Made by a program: the position numbers and the translations under genes. Below, piece by piece: positions 54,975 through 63,993 of a DNA stretch of 64,000 nt. The stretch is from an uncultured Clostridia bacterium (GTDB lineage Bacteria > Bacillota > Clostridia > Oscillospirales > Ruminococcaceae): positions 62,001 through 126,000 of the forward strand of contig CANNSB010000003.1 in assembly GCA_947510165.1 (NCBI GenBank). The letters run 5' to 3'. Position 1 is the first letter of the stretch. Every line of letters begins with the position of its first letter. A model generated the notes under the pieces. It searched no databases, had not been told where the DNA came from, and saw only the letters and a list, made by a program, of their open reading frames with translations.

Positions 54975-56432
54975 TTATTTTTTATTTTTTAAAGAGAATA
55001 AAAAATTTGTATATTGATTTTCAACACTTTTGACCATTATTTCCCCATCGTGTTTTTTTATAATAGTTTTTACAATATTTAAACCAAGTCCAACTCCATC
55101 TTTATCAATTCCTCTAGATTTATCAGTTTTATAAAATCTATCAAATATATTTGGAATTTGTTCTTTAGAAAGACCTTTTCCAGAATTTTTAATATTTATA
55201 ATCGTATATTGATTTTCTTCGTTAAAATTTAATTCTATATATCCATTTTGATTGGAAAATTTTATAGCATTTTCTATTAGGTTATATATAGCTTGGTATA
55301 TTAAATCTTTGTCAGCATATATAAAATATTTGTTTATAGATAGCCCTTTTATATCCAGATTTTTTTGTTTAATTTGTTCTTCAAAAGTAAATATAATTCT
55401 TGAAGAAAGCTCCATTATATCTAAGTATTCAATATTTAGTGAGAGTTCTCCCGATTCTATTCTAGAAAGATTTAACATAGATTTAACAAGTCTAGATAGC
55501 CGTTTAACTTCTTGTGAAACAATATTTAAATAATAGTGTTGTTTTTCTCGGGGAATAGTATTATCTAATATCCCATCTATAAAACCAATAATAGATGTCA
55601 TAGGTGTACGTAATTCATGAGAAACATTTGCTATAAAGCTTTGTCTCATTTTTTCTATATCTAACAATGATTTTGACATGTTATTAATTGACATAGATAA
55701 TTCTTGAATTTCTCTATATTCATATATCTCTAATTTAGAAGTAAATTCTCCATTAGAAATACTTCTAGTAATTTGAGAAATTTTTCTTAAAGGATCAATC
55801 ATTTTTTTAGAAATCATATACACTATAATATATGATATGAATATGATAATTATAGCGGATATAATAAAAATAGTAAAAATAGTATTAATATAATTATAAT
55901 AATCTGTAGAAGGTTTAGATATAAATATATATCCAACATCATTTCCGTTAGAACTTATTTGTTTTTTTCCTACAGTATAAGTAGAACATTTATATACATT
56001 ATTTAAATTTCCAAATTCACTAAAAATATTATTGTTGTCCATATAGTTATAGATTTCATCAGATATACTATATATTTTATGAGGACATGGTTGTTCTTTA
56101 TGAGTACAAAAAATAGTTCTTTTTTTGTTATTAACAAAAAAAATTTCATAATTATTATAATGGGATATATAATTATACATACTAGAAAGTATTAAAGAAT
56201 TTAAATTATCGTTATTATTTATAAAAATGATATCATCTGACATAGTTTTAATAAAATCAGATATATTTTTTAAATTTAATTCTAATAAATCTTTTTCTTG
56301 TTTTTTAAAATAGTTTCCAGCAAAAATAGTAAAAATAATAGATATAATAGTTATTGATATCGTTGTAATGGATGCACATAATAGGAAATATTTGTAAAAA
56401 AAACTTTTTGAAATTTTATTCGGAGACTTCAA
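54975..56432 (-). CDS. Two-component sensor histidine kinase
   Basis: 485-residue membrane kinase. Transmembrane helices at about residues 13-35 and 168-192 flank an extracytoplasmic sensor domain of about 130 residues with several cysteines; then HAMP, the HisKA domain with His272 in SHELRTPMTSI, and the ATPase domain with N box NLIENAIKFS, G1 DGVGLGLNIV and a kinase C-terminus. Starts at TTG overlapping the response regulator by 17 bases. Closest general type is PhoR/WalK/CssS. Followed by htrA, which suggests sensing of envelope or secretion stress; the signal is not known. Confidence 0.92.
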   Translation of the reverse strand: MKSPNKISKSFFYKYFLLCASITTISITIISIIFTIFAGNYFKKQEKDLLELNLKNISDFIKTMSDDIIFINNNDNLNSLILSSMYNYISHYNNYEIFFVNNKKRTIFCTHKEQPCPHKIYSISDEIYNYMDNNNIFSEFGNLNNVYKCSTYTVGKKQISSNGNDVGYIFISKPSTDYYNYINTIFTIFIISAIIIIFISYIIVYMISKKMIDPLRKISQITRSISNGEFTSKLEIYEYREIQELSMSINNMSKSLLDIEKMRQSFIANVSHELRTPMTSIIGFIDGILDNTIPREKQHYYLNIVSQEVKRLSRLVKSMLNLSRIESGELSLNIEYLDIMELSSRIIFTFEEQIKQKNLDIKGLSINKYFIYADKDLIYQAIYNLIENAIKFSNQNGYIELNFNEENQYTIINIKNSGKGLSKEQIPNIFDRFYKTDKSRGIDKDGVGLGLNIVKTIIKKHDGEIMVKSVENQYTNFLFSLKNKK

Positions 56433-57105
56433 ATTTATATCCTACACCCCATACGGTTTTTAACGCCCATTTTTTAGAAACTCCTTCTAGTTTTTCTCGT
56501 AATCTTTTTATATGCACATCAATTGTTCTAGAATCACCATAATATTCAAAACCCCAAACTTCATCTAAAAGTTGATCCCTAGTATAAACTCGATTTGGAT
56601 TTGAGGCTAGATAATAAAGTAATTCTAGCTCTTTGGGAGGCGTTTCTATAATTTTATTATTTACTTTTAATTCATATTTATTTAAATTTGCAGATAATGA
56701 TTCATGTAATATTTCTTTGTTTTCTGATTTTGATTCAATAGATGATCTTCTTCTTAAAACAGCTTTAACACGGGCAGTAACTTCTTTTGTATCAAAAGGT
56801 TTTACAATATAATCATCAGCACCTAATTCTAATCCAAGAACTTTGTCAAAAGTTTCTCCCTTTGCAGTAAGCATAATTATAGGGATATTGGATGTTTTTC
56901 TAACTTCTTTGCAAACTTCTAGGCCATCTTTAATAGGCATCATAACATCTAATAATATTATATCAGGATTTATTTCTTTAAATTTTTCTAAAGCTGAATT
57001 GCCATCAAAAGCGGTAGTAATATTATATCCTTCATTTTCTAAATATAATTTTAATAGCTCACATATATTTTTATCATCGTCAACAATAAGTATTTTGTTT
57101 TGCAT
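56416..57105 (-). CDS. OmpR-family response regulator
   Basis: 229 residues: receiver domain with phosphorylated Asp53 in IILLDVMMP, acidic pocket in IVDDDKNI, Thr in MLTAKGE and Lys in DYIVKPFD. The C-terminal winged helix has LELLYYLASNPNRVYTRDQL and DSRTIDVHIKRLREKL. A GGAGGT site precedes the ATG. First gene of regulator-kinase-htrA. The operon is divergent from ychF; no clear binding repeats were found upstream by eye. Confidence 0.94.
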   Translation of the reverse strand: MQNKILIVDDDKNICELLKLYLENEGYNITTAFDGNSALEKFKEINPDIILLDVMMPIKDGLEVCKEVRKTSNIPIIMLTAKGETFDKVLGLELGADDYIVKPFDTKEVTARVKAVLRRRSSIESKSENKEILHESLSANLNKYELKVNNKIIETPPKELELLYYLASNPNRVYTRDQLLDEVWGFEYYGDSRTIDVHIKRLREKLEGVSKKWALKTVWGVGYKFEVSE

Positions 57106-57206
57106 AATAGACCTCCATATAAATATAATAGTTCTTACATTTACAAAGTATACACTATAGATAAATTTATTTGTTGATTTTTTAGTAATAATGTATGAAG
57201 GAATTA

Positions 57207-57235
57207 TTGAAATTAAGTATATATTTTTGTATAAT
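57207..57235 (+). promoter_or_regulatory. Promoter of ychF
   Basis: TTGAAA (57207-57212), 17-base spacer, TATAAT (57230-57235). The predicted leader is about 38 bases with GGAGA before the ATG. Confidence 0.82.
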
Positions 57236-57279
57236 TAAATGTATAATAAAATTTTTAAATTATATTTAGGAGATATTTT

Positions 57280-58371
57280 ATGAAGCTAGGAATGGTTGGA
57301 TTACCGAATGTTGGAAAAAGTACATTATTTAATGCACTTACAAATTCAGGTGCAGAAGCTGCAAATTATCCATTTTGTACTATTGAACCAAATGTAGGAA
57401 TGGTTAATGTTCCAGATAAAAGAATAGATGCATTAAGTAAAATATATGCACCTGATAAGATTACACCGGCTTTTTTAGAATTTGTAGATATTGCTGGATT
57501 GGTTAAAGGAGCGTCTAAAGGAGAGGGACTGGGAAATAAATTTTTATCTAATATTAGAGAAGTGGATGCTATTGTTCATGTTGTTAGGTGTTTTGAAGAT
57601 ATTGATATTATACATGTAGATGGGGATATAGGTGCATCTAGAGATATAGAAGTTATAAATTTAGAGCTTATATTTTCTGATATAGAGCTAGTTGATAGAA
57701 GAATTGAAAAGACAAAAAAACTTACTAAATCAGATAAAAAATATGTAATAGAATTAGAGTTATTTGAAAATTTAAAATCGCATCTAGAAGCTGGTTTTCC
57801 TGCAAGAAGTTTTGATATAGGCGATAATATAGATATAATGAATAGTATATCTCTTCTATCAAATAAGCCAATTATATATGCAGCAAATATGTGTGAAGAT
57901 GATTTTAAAAAAGATATAAAAACAAATAAAGAGTATGAAGCTGTTTGTGTTATTGCAAAAAAAGAAAATTCATGTGTATTACCGATATGTGCAAAACTAG
58001 AGGAAGAGATTTCTTCTATGGACTATGATGATAAGCAGATGTTTTTAGATGAGCTTAAATTAGAACAATCTGGATTAGATAGAATTATAAGAGAGGGATA
58101 TTCTGCTCTTGGACTTATATCGTATTTAACTGCAGGAAAACAAGAAGTTAGAGCTTGGACTATAGAAAAGGGGACAAAGGCTCCCCAAGCGGCTGGTAAG
58201 ATACATACAGATTTTGAAAAAGGATTTATAAGGGCAGAGATTGTTTCTTATCTAGATTTTATCGAATGTGGTGGTATGGTTGGAGCTAAGGAAAAAGGTC
58301 TTGTTCGTTTAGAAGGAAAAGAATATATTGTTAAAGATGGAGATATTATTTTATTTAGATTTAATGTATAG
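57280..58371 (+). CDS. ychF: Redox-responsive ATPase YchF (Obg family)
   Basis: Universal Obg-family P-loop protein that prefers ATP and binds ribosomes. 363 residues: G1 GLPNVGKSTLFNALT, Switch DIAGLVKGASKGEGLGNKFL, a helical insertion at about 130-200, and a C-terminal TGS domain with AWTIEKGTKAPQAAGKIH. The G4 motif is replaced by NMCED, consistent with ATP rather than GTP use in the family. Single-gene unit with its own promoter and a bidirectional terminator. Confidence 0.97.
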   Translation: MKLGMVGLPNVGKSTLFNALTNSGAEAANYPFCTIEPNVGMVNVPDKRIDALSKIYAPDKITPAFLEFVDIAGLVKGASKGEGLGNKFLSNIREVDAIVHVVRCFEDIDIIHVDGDIGASRDIEVINLELIFSDIELVDRRIEKTKKLTKSDKKYVIELELFENLKSHLEAGFPARSFDIGDNIDIMNSISLLSNKPIIYAANMCEDDFKKDIKTNKEYEAVCVIAKKENSCVLPICAKLEEEISSMDYDDKQMFLDELKLEQSGLDRIIREGYSALGLISYLTAGKQEVRAWTIEKGTKAPQAAGKIHTDFEKGFIRAEIVSYLDFIECGGMVGAKEKGLVRLEGKEYIVKDGDIILFRFNV

Positions 58372-58429
58372 AAATATATATAATAAAAATGCGGTTACTT
58401 TTGTAACCGCATTTTTATTATATATATTT
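58372..58429. terminator. Bidirectional terminator with 27-bp perfect arms (ychF/pgi)
   Basis: Arms 58372-58398 and 58403-58429 around TTTT. The GC-rich core is ATGCGGTTAC/GTAACCGCAT. The left arm starts at the base after the ychF stop and the right arm covers the pgi stop and last codons. Confidence 0.93.
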
Positions 58430-59746
58430 TTTTAAATCTTTTAGAAGATTTTCATATCCAGGTTTTTCTAATAATGCAAACATATTTTTTTTATATTCTT
58501 CAACACCAGGCTGATCAAAGGGATTAACTCCTAATATATAGGCTGATATAGCACAAGCTTTTTCAAAAAAATATATCATATATCCAAATGTTTCTTCATC
58601 TATTTTATCTATATCAAAAACAATATTAGGTAGATTACCATTTGTATGAGCAATAGCTGTGGATATCATAGCTTTTTCATTTATTTCGGAAACTGTTTTA
58701 CCAGATAAATAATTTAAAGAATCAAAATCATCTTCAATTTTTTTAATAGTTATATCATTATTAGGAGATTTTATATTTAATACTGTTTCAAATAATATTT
58801 CGTTGCCATCTTGCATAAATTGTCCTAGTGAGTGTAAATCGGTGGAAAAAATAGCACTAGTTGGATATATACCTTTTTTATCTTTTCCTTCACTCTCTCC
58901 AAAAAGCTGTTTAGACCATTCTAAAAACATTGATAATTTTTGTTGATACGAGACAAAAATTTCTACATTTCTTCCTTTATTATAAAGTATATTTCTTATC
59001 GCAGCATATTTATAGCAATCGTTATTTAAATTATCTGTATTAGAATTTTTCAGAGCATCCTGTGCACCCTTCATAATTTTATGTATATCTATGCCAGCAA
59101 CAGCGATAGGTAAAAGGCCAACAGCTGTTAGAAATGAAAATCTTCCTCCAATATTATCTGGAATAATAAATGTTTCATATTTTTCTATATCAGCAAGATT
59201 TTTTAGAGTTCCTTTTGATTTATCAGTTGTACAAAAGATTCGTTTGTTAGAATCTTTACCATATTTATTATCCATGATTTCTCTAAATATTCTAAAAGCA
59301 ACAGCAGGTTCTGTTGTTGTTCCTGATTTTGATATAACATTTATGCATAAATCTTTTCCTTTACACATTTCAATAATATCAGAAATATAATCAGAAGATA
59401 TATTGTTTCCTACAAAAAAAATATCAGGTGTACTTTTTTTTAATTGGTTATAAAAATTTGATTTTAAAGCTTCTATGCAAGCTCTAGGTCCTGTGTATGA
59501 GCCTCCAATACCGATAACTATAAGGATATCACACATATTCTTAATTTTTTCTGCAGCTAAAGAAATTCTTTCAAATTCAGTTTTATTATAATTATTAGGA
59601 AGATTTAGCCATCCTGTGAAATCATTTTTGATATCTGGTTTTGTGTGTAATAATTTATCTGCTTTTTTAATTAAAAGTTCCATACTTTTTAACTCATCAG
59701 AAGATATGAATTTTTCTAAATATTTTGTATTTAATTTAAATGACAT
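58418..59746 (-). CDS. pgi: Glucose-6-phosphate isomerase
   Basis: Interconverts glucose-6-phosphate and fructose-6-phosphate. The 442-residue product belongs to the short bacterial form. It contains the sugar-phosphate loops IGIGGSYTGPRACIEAL and VISKSGTTTEPAVAFRIF, the GGRFSFLTAVGLLP signature, the Glu loop GESEGKDKKG and a C-terminal DQPGVEEYKK with the catalytic Lys. The start codon shares a base with the stop of the thioesterase gene (TAATG), so translation is coupled. Last gene of the NhaC-helicase-thioesterase-pgi unit. Confidence 0.96.
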   Translation of the reverse strand: MSFKLNTKYLEKFISSDELKSMELLIKKADKLLHTKPDIKNDFTGWLNLPNNYNKTEFERISLAAEKIKNMCDILIVIGIGGSYTGPRACIEALKSNFYNQLKKSTPDIFFVGNNISSDYISDIIEMCKGKDLCINVISKSGTTTEPAVAFRIFREIMDNKYGKDSNKRIFCTTDKSKGTLKNLADIEKYETFIIPDNIGGRFSFLTAVGLLPIAVAGIDIHKIMKGAQDALKNSNTDNLNNDCYKYAAIRNILYNKGRNVEIFVSYQQKLSMFLEWSKQLFGESEGKDKKGIYPTSAIFSTDLHSLGQFMQDGNEILFETVLNIKSPNNDITIKKIEDDFDSLNYLSGKTVSEINEKAMISTAIAHTNGNLPNIVFDIDKIDEETFGYMIYFFEKACAISAYILGVNPFDQPGVEEYKKNMFALLEKPGYENLLKDLKKYI

Positions 59747-60132
59747 TATTCAACTTCCTTATTTTTATATTTATTTTCAAATTTTTTTGCATTTAGTATG
59801 CATCTTGTATGTTTAGCATATCCGATTTTTTGATATTCATCAAAAGCTTCTATATCAAAAGAAATATTATTTTTATCTATGCTGGAAATGGTTGAAATAA
59901 TTTTTATTTTGCTATTAATTGGAGTTGGAGATATATGATGTGCACTAATATATATTCCTACCGAAGTTTTATCTATATTAAGTTGATTTAAAATGCAATT
60001 TAATGAAGCATTTTCCATATATGCGATCATTGATGGAGTTGATAATACAGGTTGATTTCCACTTTTAATATTTGTAGCAAGATGTTCTTTTTCCACTATA
60101 CAATACAAAGTGTAAGAATCGCCCAATTTCAT
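59746..60132 (-). CDS. Hot-dog fold thioesterase, FlK-like
   Basis: 128 residues from ATG 60132. It resembles the short fluoroacetyl-CoA thioesterase-like/YbgC-type family: hydrophobic LSTPSMIAYMENASLNC helix with the usual Glu, then VGIYISAHHISPTPI with a catalytic-type His pair and a C-terminal strand GYAKHTRCIL. GGAGGT is 13 bases upstream of this ATG, which is long; an in-frame ATT at 60138 would be better spaced. Substrate unknown; such proteins commonly clear short acyl-CoAs. It sits nine bases after the helicase and overlaps pgi by one base. Confidence 0.83.
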   Translation of the reverse strand: MKLGDSYTLYCIVEKEHLATNIKSGNQPVLSTPSMIAYMENASLNCILNQLNIDKTSVGIYISAHHISPTPINSKIKIISTISSIDKNNISFDIEAFDEYQKIGYAKHTRCILNAKKFENKYKNKEVE

Positions 60133-60155
60133 ACTAATATAAATCACCTCCTAAT

Positions 60156-62249
60156 TTATTTATCAATATGTATTAAATTGTTTTGAAGGCTATATTGTAA
60201 TGATAATATTTTTATTCCTACGAATTCAAATTTTATGGTTATATTATCATATTCTTTTAAAGTTATAAATCCTTCTCCATAAATTTTATGATAAACCTTT
60301 TTACCTATTATATCATCATTATATAAATCATTGGAAATATTTTTATTATTTATAATAATATTTTCATTTTTTTTATTTAACATTATATCTATAAATCTAG
60401 AAGGCTTAATTTTTTGATAGTTTATATAGTTTGAGTGAAAGATAGTTAATTTAAATTTTGCTCTAGTTATTCCAACATAAAAAAGCCTAACTTCTTCTTC
60501 ATAATAGTCTATATTTCCGCAAGATTTTTCTTCTAAAGAATTCTGTGAAGGAAATTGTCCATCTATCATATCCAAAATAATTACATGATCAAATTCCAAA
60601 CCTTTACTAGAATGTATAGTCATAAGTTGTATAGTTTTATTTTCTGGATAATTATTTATATTTATATGATTTTTGATCTGTTCCATGCGATCTAAAAAAT
60701 CATAAATAGATTTATAATTAGATGCAATAGTTTTTAATATAGATATTTTAGTCATAATATTTTCTGCACTATATCCATTTTTAATCTTTTTTTCTAAAAA
60801 AAGTTTATAGCTGAGGGTTGATTCTATAAAATTTATTCCATCAAAGGGAGATTTTAATTTTAATTTTGGAAGATTCATTTTAAAAATTTCAACTTTTTTT
60901 AAAATATAAGGTTTAATACCTTTTAACGATAATATTTTATCAAATATAGATAAATCAGATAGATCTGAAGTTGCTTTTATCATTATATCATTACTTATGT
61001 ACATTTTATATTGAATTTGTTTAAATGCTTCTATATTATTCAAATCTATAGAAAGTCTAAAGAAACTTAAAATATCCTTAACTATAAAGCTTTTAAAAAA
61101 ACTTATATTTATCTGTTTGCTATAATATTCAATATTATTGTGAAAAAATAAATCAATTAAAGGAATAGCGCTTTCGTTATGTTTGTATAAAATTCCAATA
61201 ATTTGATTTTTGTTTTGTTGAACAATTTTTAAAATATTTTTATATTGTTCAGAAAAATCTTTTATATCTATTATATTTATAGAATTTTTTTGTTTATTTG
61301 AAGTTGTTATATTTTTTTTAAATCGTTTTTGATTTGTTTTAATGATATTATTTGCAGAAGAAATAATATCAAGATTTGATCTAAAATTTTCTTCCATCTT
61401 CTTGACTATACCATTTGGATAATTTTTTTGAAAGTTTATCATAAATTCAGGAGATGTTCCTCTAAATGAATAGATAGTTTGATCTTCATCGCCAACCATA
61501 AATAAGCTTAATTCATTTTTAATAATTTTAATAATATTATGCTGTGATATAGATGTGTCCTGTGATTCATCTATATTTATATACCTATACTTATTTTTTA
61601 TATAATTACAGATATCTTTATATTTATATAATATTGTATATGCGTGATTTATCATATCATCAAAATCAATATATTTATTATTTTTTTTATATTCCTTATA
61701 TTTATAAAAAATTTCTTTAAATGATTTTATTTCTGTAGAATATGATTCTAATTGAGTTGTAGATAACAAAGAATTGTTTACAAATGATATATCTGATATT
61801 AATTTATCATATTCATCTTCAGGAATAATTTTATTGTTTACGCTTAAAAATATTTGGCTTAAAACATTTTTTTTTTCATATCCTATAAGATCTATATTAG
61901 AAGGAATTGGGTTTTTAGTTAGTGAACTATATATTTTTAATATGTTATAACAAAAACTATGAATAGTGGAAAAGTGAGGGATATTAGAATTTATGTCATA
62001 AAATAAAGATATGTATCTTTTTTTCATATCATTTGCAGCTTCTTTACTAAAGGTTAGTGTTAGTATATTTTTATAATTAATATTATGATTTATAATTAAA
62101 TTAGCTATTCTAGAAACAAGAACAGTAGTTTTTCCAGAACCAGGAACAGCAAGTAACAGCATGTCTGCATCTGTAGAATGTATAGCATCTATTTGTTGCT
62201 TATTTAAATTGATATTTTTATTAGTTTTTAAGAAGTCTGGTATATTCAT
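60156..62249 (-). CDS. UvrD/PcrA-like superfamily 1 DNA helicase
   Basis: 697-residue ATP-dependent 3'-5' helicase for repair or clearing of DNA. Q motif LNKQQIDAIHS, Walker A AVPGSGKTTVL (near residue 36), Walker B region YINIDESQDTS, motif III VGDEDQTIYSFRG, motif V TIHSSKGLEFDHVIIL and motif VI EEEVRLFYVGITRAK are all present. Shorter C-terminus than PcrA; the last 60 residues have the KVYHKIYGEGFI segment found in UvrD-like tails that contact RNA polymerase. Start overlaps the NhaC stop by four bases (ATGA). Not necessarily the main PcrA of the cell. Confidence 0.92.
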   Translation of the reverse strand: MNIPDFLKTNKNINLNKQQIDAIHSTDADMLLLAVPGSGKTTVLVSRIANLIINHNINYKNILTLTFSKEAANDMKKRYISLFYDINSNIPHFSTIHSFCYNILKIYSSLTKNPIPSNIDLIGYEKKNVLSQIFLSVNNKIIPEDEYDKLISDISFVNNSLLSTTQLESYSTEIKSFKEIFYKYKEYKKNNKYIDFDDMINHAYTILYKYKDICNYIKNKYRYINIDESQDTSISQHNIIKIIKNELSLFMVGDEDQTIYSFRGTSPEFMINFQKNYPNGIVKKMEENFRSNLDIISSANNIIKTNQKRFKKNITTSNKQKNSINIIDIKDFSEQYKNILKIVQQNKNQIIGILYKHNESAIPLIDLFFHNNIEYYSKQINISFFKSFIVKDILSFFRLSIDLNNIEAFKQIQYKMYISNDIMIKATSDLSDLSIFDKILSLKGIKPYILKKVEIFKMNLPKLKLKSPFDGINFIESTLSYKLFLEKKIKNGYSAENIMTKISILKTIASNYKSIYDFLDRMEQIKNHININNYPENKTIQLMTIHSSKGLEFDHVIILDMIDGQFPSQNSLEEKSCGNIDYYEEEVRLFYVGITRAKFKLTIFHSNYINYQKIKPSRFIDIMLNKKNENIIINNKNISNDLYNDDIIGKKVYHKIYGEGFITLKEYDNITIKFEFVGIKILSLQYSLQNNLIHIDK

Positions 62250-63817
62250 ATTTTTTCTTTTTTATTATTTTTTTGGTATATTTTTATTATAAATATAGAT
62301 AGTATAAAAATTATAAGTGTAGATAAAAAAGATAAAATCAAGTTATTCGTAATACCTACTATTAGATATCCTATAAAACAACATCCTCCAACTAATATTG
62401 CATATGGCATCTGTGTAGAAACATGGGAAATATGTTCACATTGTGCTCCAGCAGATGCTAGTATAGTAGTATCAGAAATAGGAGAACAGTGATCACCTAA
62501 AACAGCTCCACCAAGAGTTGCAGCTAAGATTGGTATAAGAAGTTCATGTTGATTAACAGATGATATTTCTACAACTATAGGAATTAATATAGCAAATGTA
62601 CCCCATGATGTTCCCATAGAAAATGATAGTATCCCCGAAATTAAAAAGATTATAGCAGGAAGAATAGCGACAGAGATATTGCTATTTTGTATTAGACCTC
62701 CAACAAATTCTCCTGTTTTTAAAAAATCTCTAGATATCCCACCCATTGTCCATGCAAGTATTAGTATTAAAAATGATGGAACCATGGTTTTAACACCAGA
62801 GTTTATTGATGCCATAAAATTTTTATAAGATATAAGTTTTCTTGGTACAAAAAGAAAAAAAGAAATAACCAATGATAAAAATGCGCCTATAACAAGAGAT
62901 AGATTCACATCTGTATTTCCTAATGCCTGTGTTATAGATATATTACTTGAAAAGAAATCTCCAAATAATAGCATAAAATATATTGTTATTATTATTAAAG
63001 ATCCGATAGGAATAAATAGATCTATAACATGTGATTTGACGTTATTATTATCTGTGTTTTTCATAGAATCTTCTTGAACAATCATATCTGTTACACCATT
63101 TTTAATAGTATCTTCTTCTACTTTTTTCATAGGCCCAAAATTGAAATTGGATGAAGAAATATATATAACCATTATAATAGTTATTATTGCGTAGAAATTA
63201 TATGGGATAGTTTTTAAAAATACAAATATTCCATTTTCAATACCGCTATCTGTAATTGTCGAACCTATTGCAGCCGCCCAGCTAGAAATAGGAACAATAA
63301 TACAAATGGGACCAGCCATAGAGTCTATAATATATGCAAGTTTAGATCTAGATATATTGTATTTGTCAGTTACAGGTCGCATAACAGCACCGACTGCTAG
63401 GCAATTAAAATAGTCATCAATAAACATTGTTCCGCCAAGAGCAGTTGTAGCAAGAGCGGCTCCTTTTCTAGACTTTATTTTTTTAGAAGCCCAATCTCCA
63501 TAGGCTTTTGATCCACCAGCATTAGTTATAACCATCACTAATGCGCCAAGAAGAGCAAGAAATATTAATATATATGCATTACTATTACTAATTTGAGCAC
63601 CTGAGGTTGATATAGATGCTTGTCCAAATATCTTTTCTGACATTGTCTCAAAAAGAAGAGTTATAGCAGAAATAAAATCTCCACCTGTGTATATCAATGT
63701 TCCAGATAGTATGCCTATAACTAAAGAGGCAATAACTTCTTTGGTTATAAGAGCCATTGCAATAGTTAATATTGGTGGGATTATAGAGAGCCATCCGATT
63801 GTACTTGTCATATCCAT
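62246..63817 (-). CDS. NhaC-family Na+/H+ antiporter
   Basis: 523-residue membrane protein with about 11-12 helices that exchanges Na+ and H+ or organic anions. Typical stretches are FIDDYFNCLAVGAVMRPVTD, IDSMAGPICIIVPISSWAAA and a mirrored GDHCSPISDTTILASAGAQC in the C-terminal half. The ATG at 63832 lies upstream of the GGAGGAA site; ATG 63817, seven to eight bases after it, is the start. A central hydrophilic loop (about residues 230-265) is longer than the rest. First gene of the NhaC-helicase-thioesterase-pgi unit. Confidence 0.93.
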   Translation of the reverse strand: MDMTSTIGWLSIIPPILTIAMALITKEVIASLVIGILSGTLIYTGGDFISAITLLFETMSEKIFGQASISTSGAQISNSNAYILIFLALLGALVMVITNAGGSKAYGDWASKKIKSRKGAALATTALGGTMFIDDYFNCLAVGAVMRPVTDKYNISRSKLAYIIDSMAGPICIIVPISSWAAAIGSTITDSGIENGIFVFLKTIPYNFYAIITIIMVIYISSSNFNFGPMKKVEEDTIKNGVTDMIVQEDSMKNTDNNNVKSHVIDLFIPIGSLIIITIYFMLLFGDFFSSNISITQALGNTDVNLSLVIGAFLSLVISFFLFVPRKLISYKNFMASINSGVKTMVPSFLILILAWTMGGISRDFLKTGEFVGGLIQNSNISVAILPAIIFLISGILSFSMGTSWGTFAILIPIVVEISSVNQHELLIPILAATLGGAVLGDHCSPISDTTILASAGAQCEHISHVSTQMPYAILVGGCCFIGYLIVGITNNLILSFLSTLIIFILSIFIIKIYQKNNKKEKI

Positions 63818-63852
63818 ATAGGTTTCCTCCATTTATAATTTTTTTAAATAAT

Positions 63853-63888
63853 TATAACATAATAATTATTATTTATCATTATGTTATA
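63853..63888. repeat. 11-bp inverted repeat upstream of NhaC
   Basis: TATAACATAAT (63853-63863) and ATTATGTTATA (63878-63888) lie between divergent genes, 36 bases upstream of the NhaC start. It could be an operator or leader hairpin for the antiporter gene. Confidence 0.45.
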
Positions 63889-63948
63889 TAGAAAAACATC
63901 GAAAAATTAGAAATAAAGTCATATATTGTTAAAACTATTTAAAATATA

Positions 63949-63978
63949 TGATATAATTAATAAAACTAATTATATCAT
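63949..63978 (+). promoter_or_regulatory. Promoter of the last gene, -10 inside an inverted repeat
   Basis: Extended -10 TGATATAAT (63949-63957) with a weak -35 (TTAAAA, 63929-63934) 17 bases upstream. The -10 lies in the left arm of a perfect 12-bp inverted repeat (63948-63959 with 63967-63978) that ends just before TTTGGAGGA, as in the smc promoter. Confidence 0.55.
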
Positions 63979-63993
63979 TTTGGAGGAATTTTT

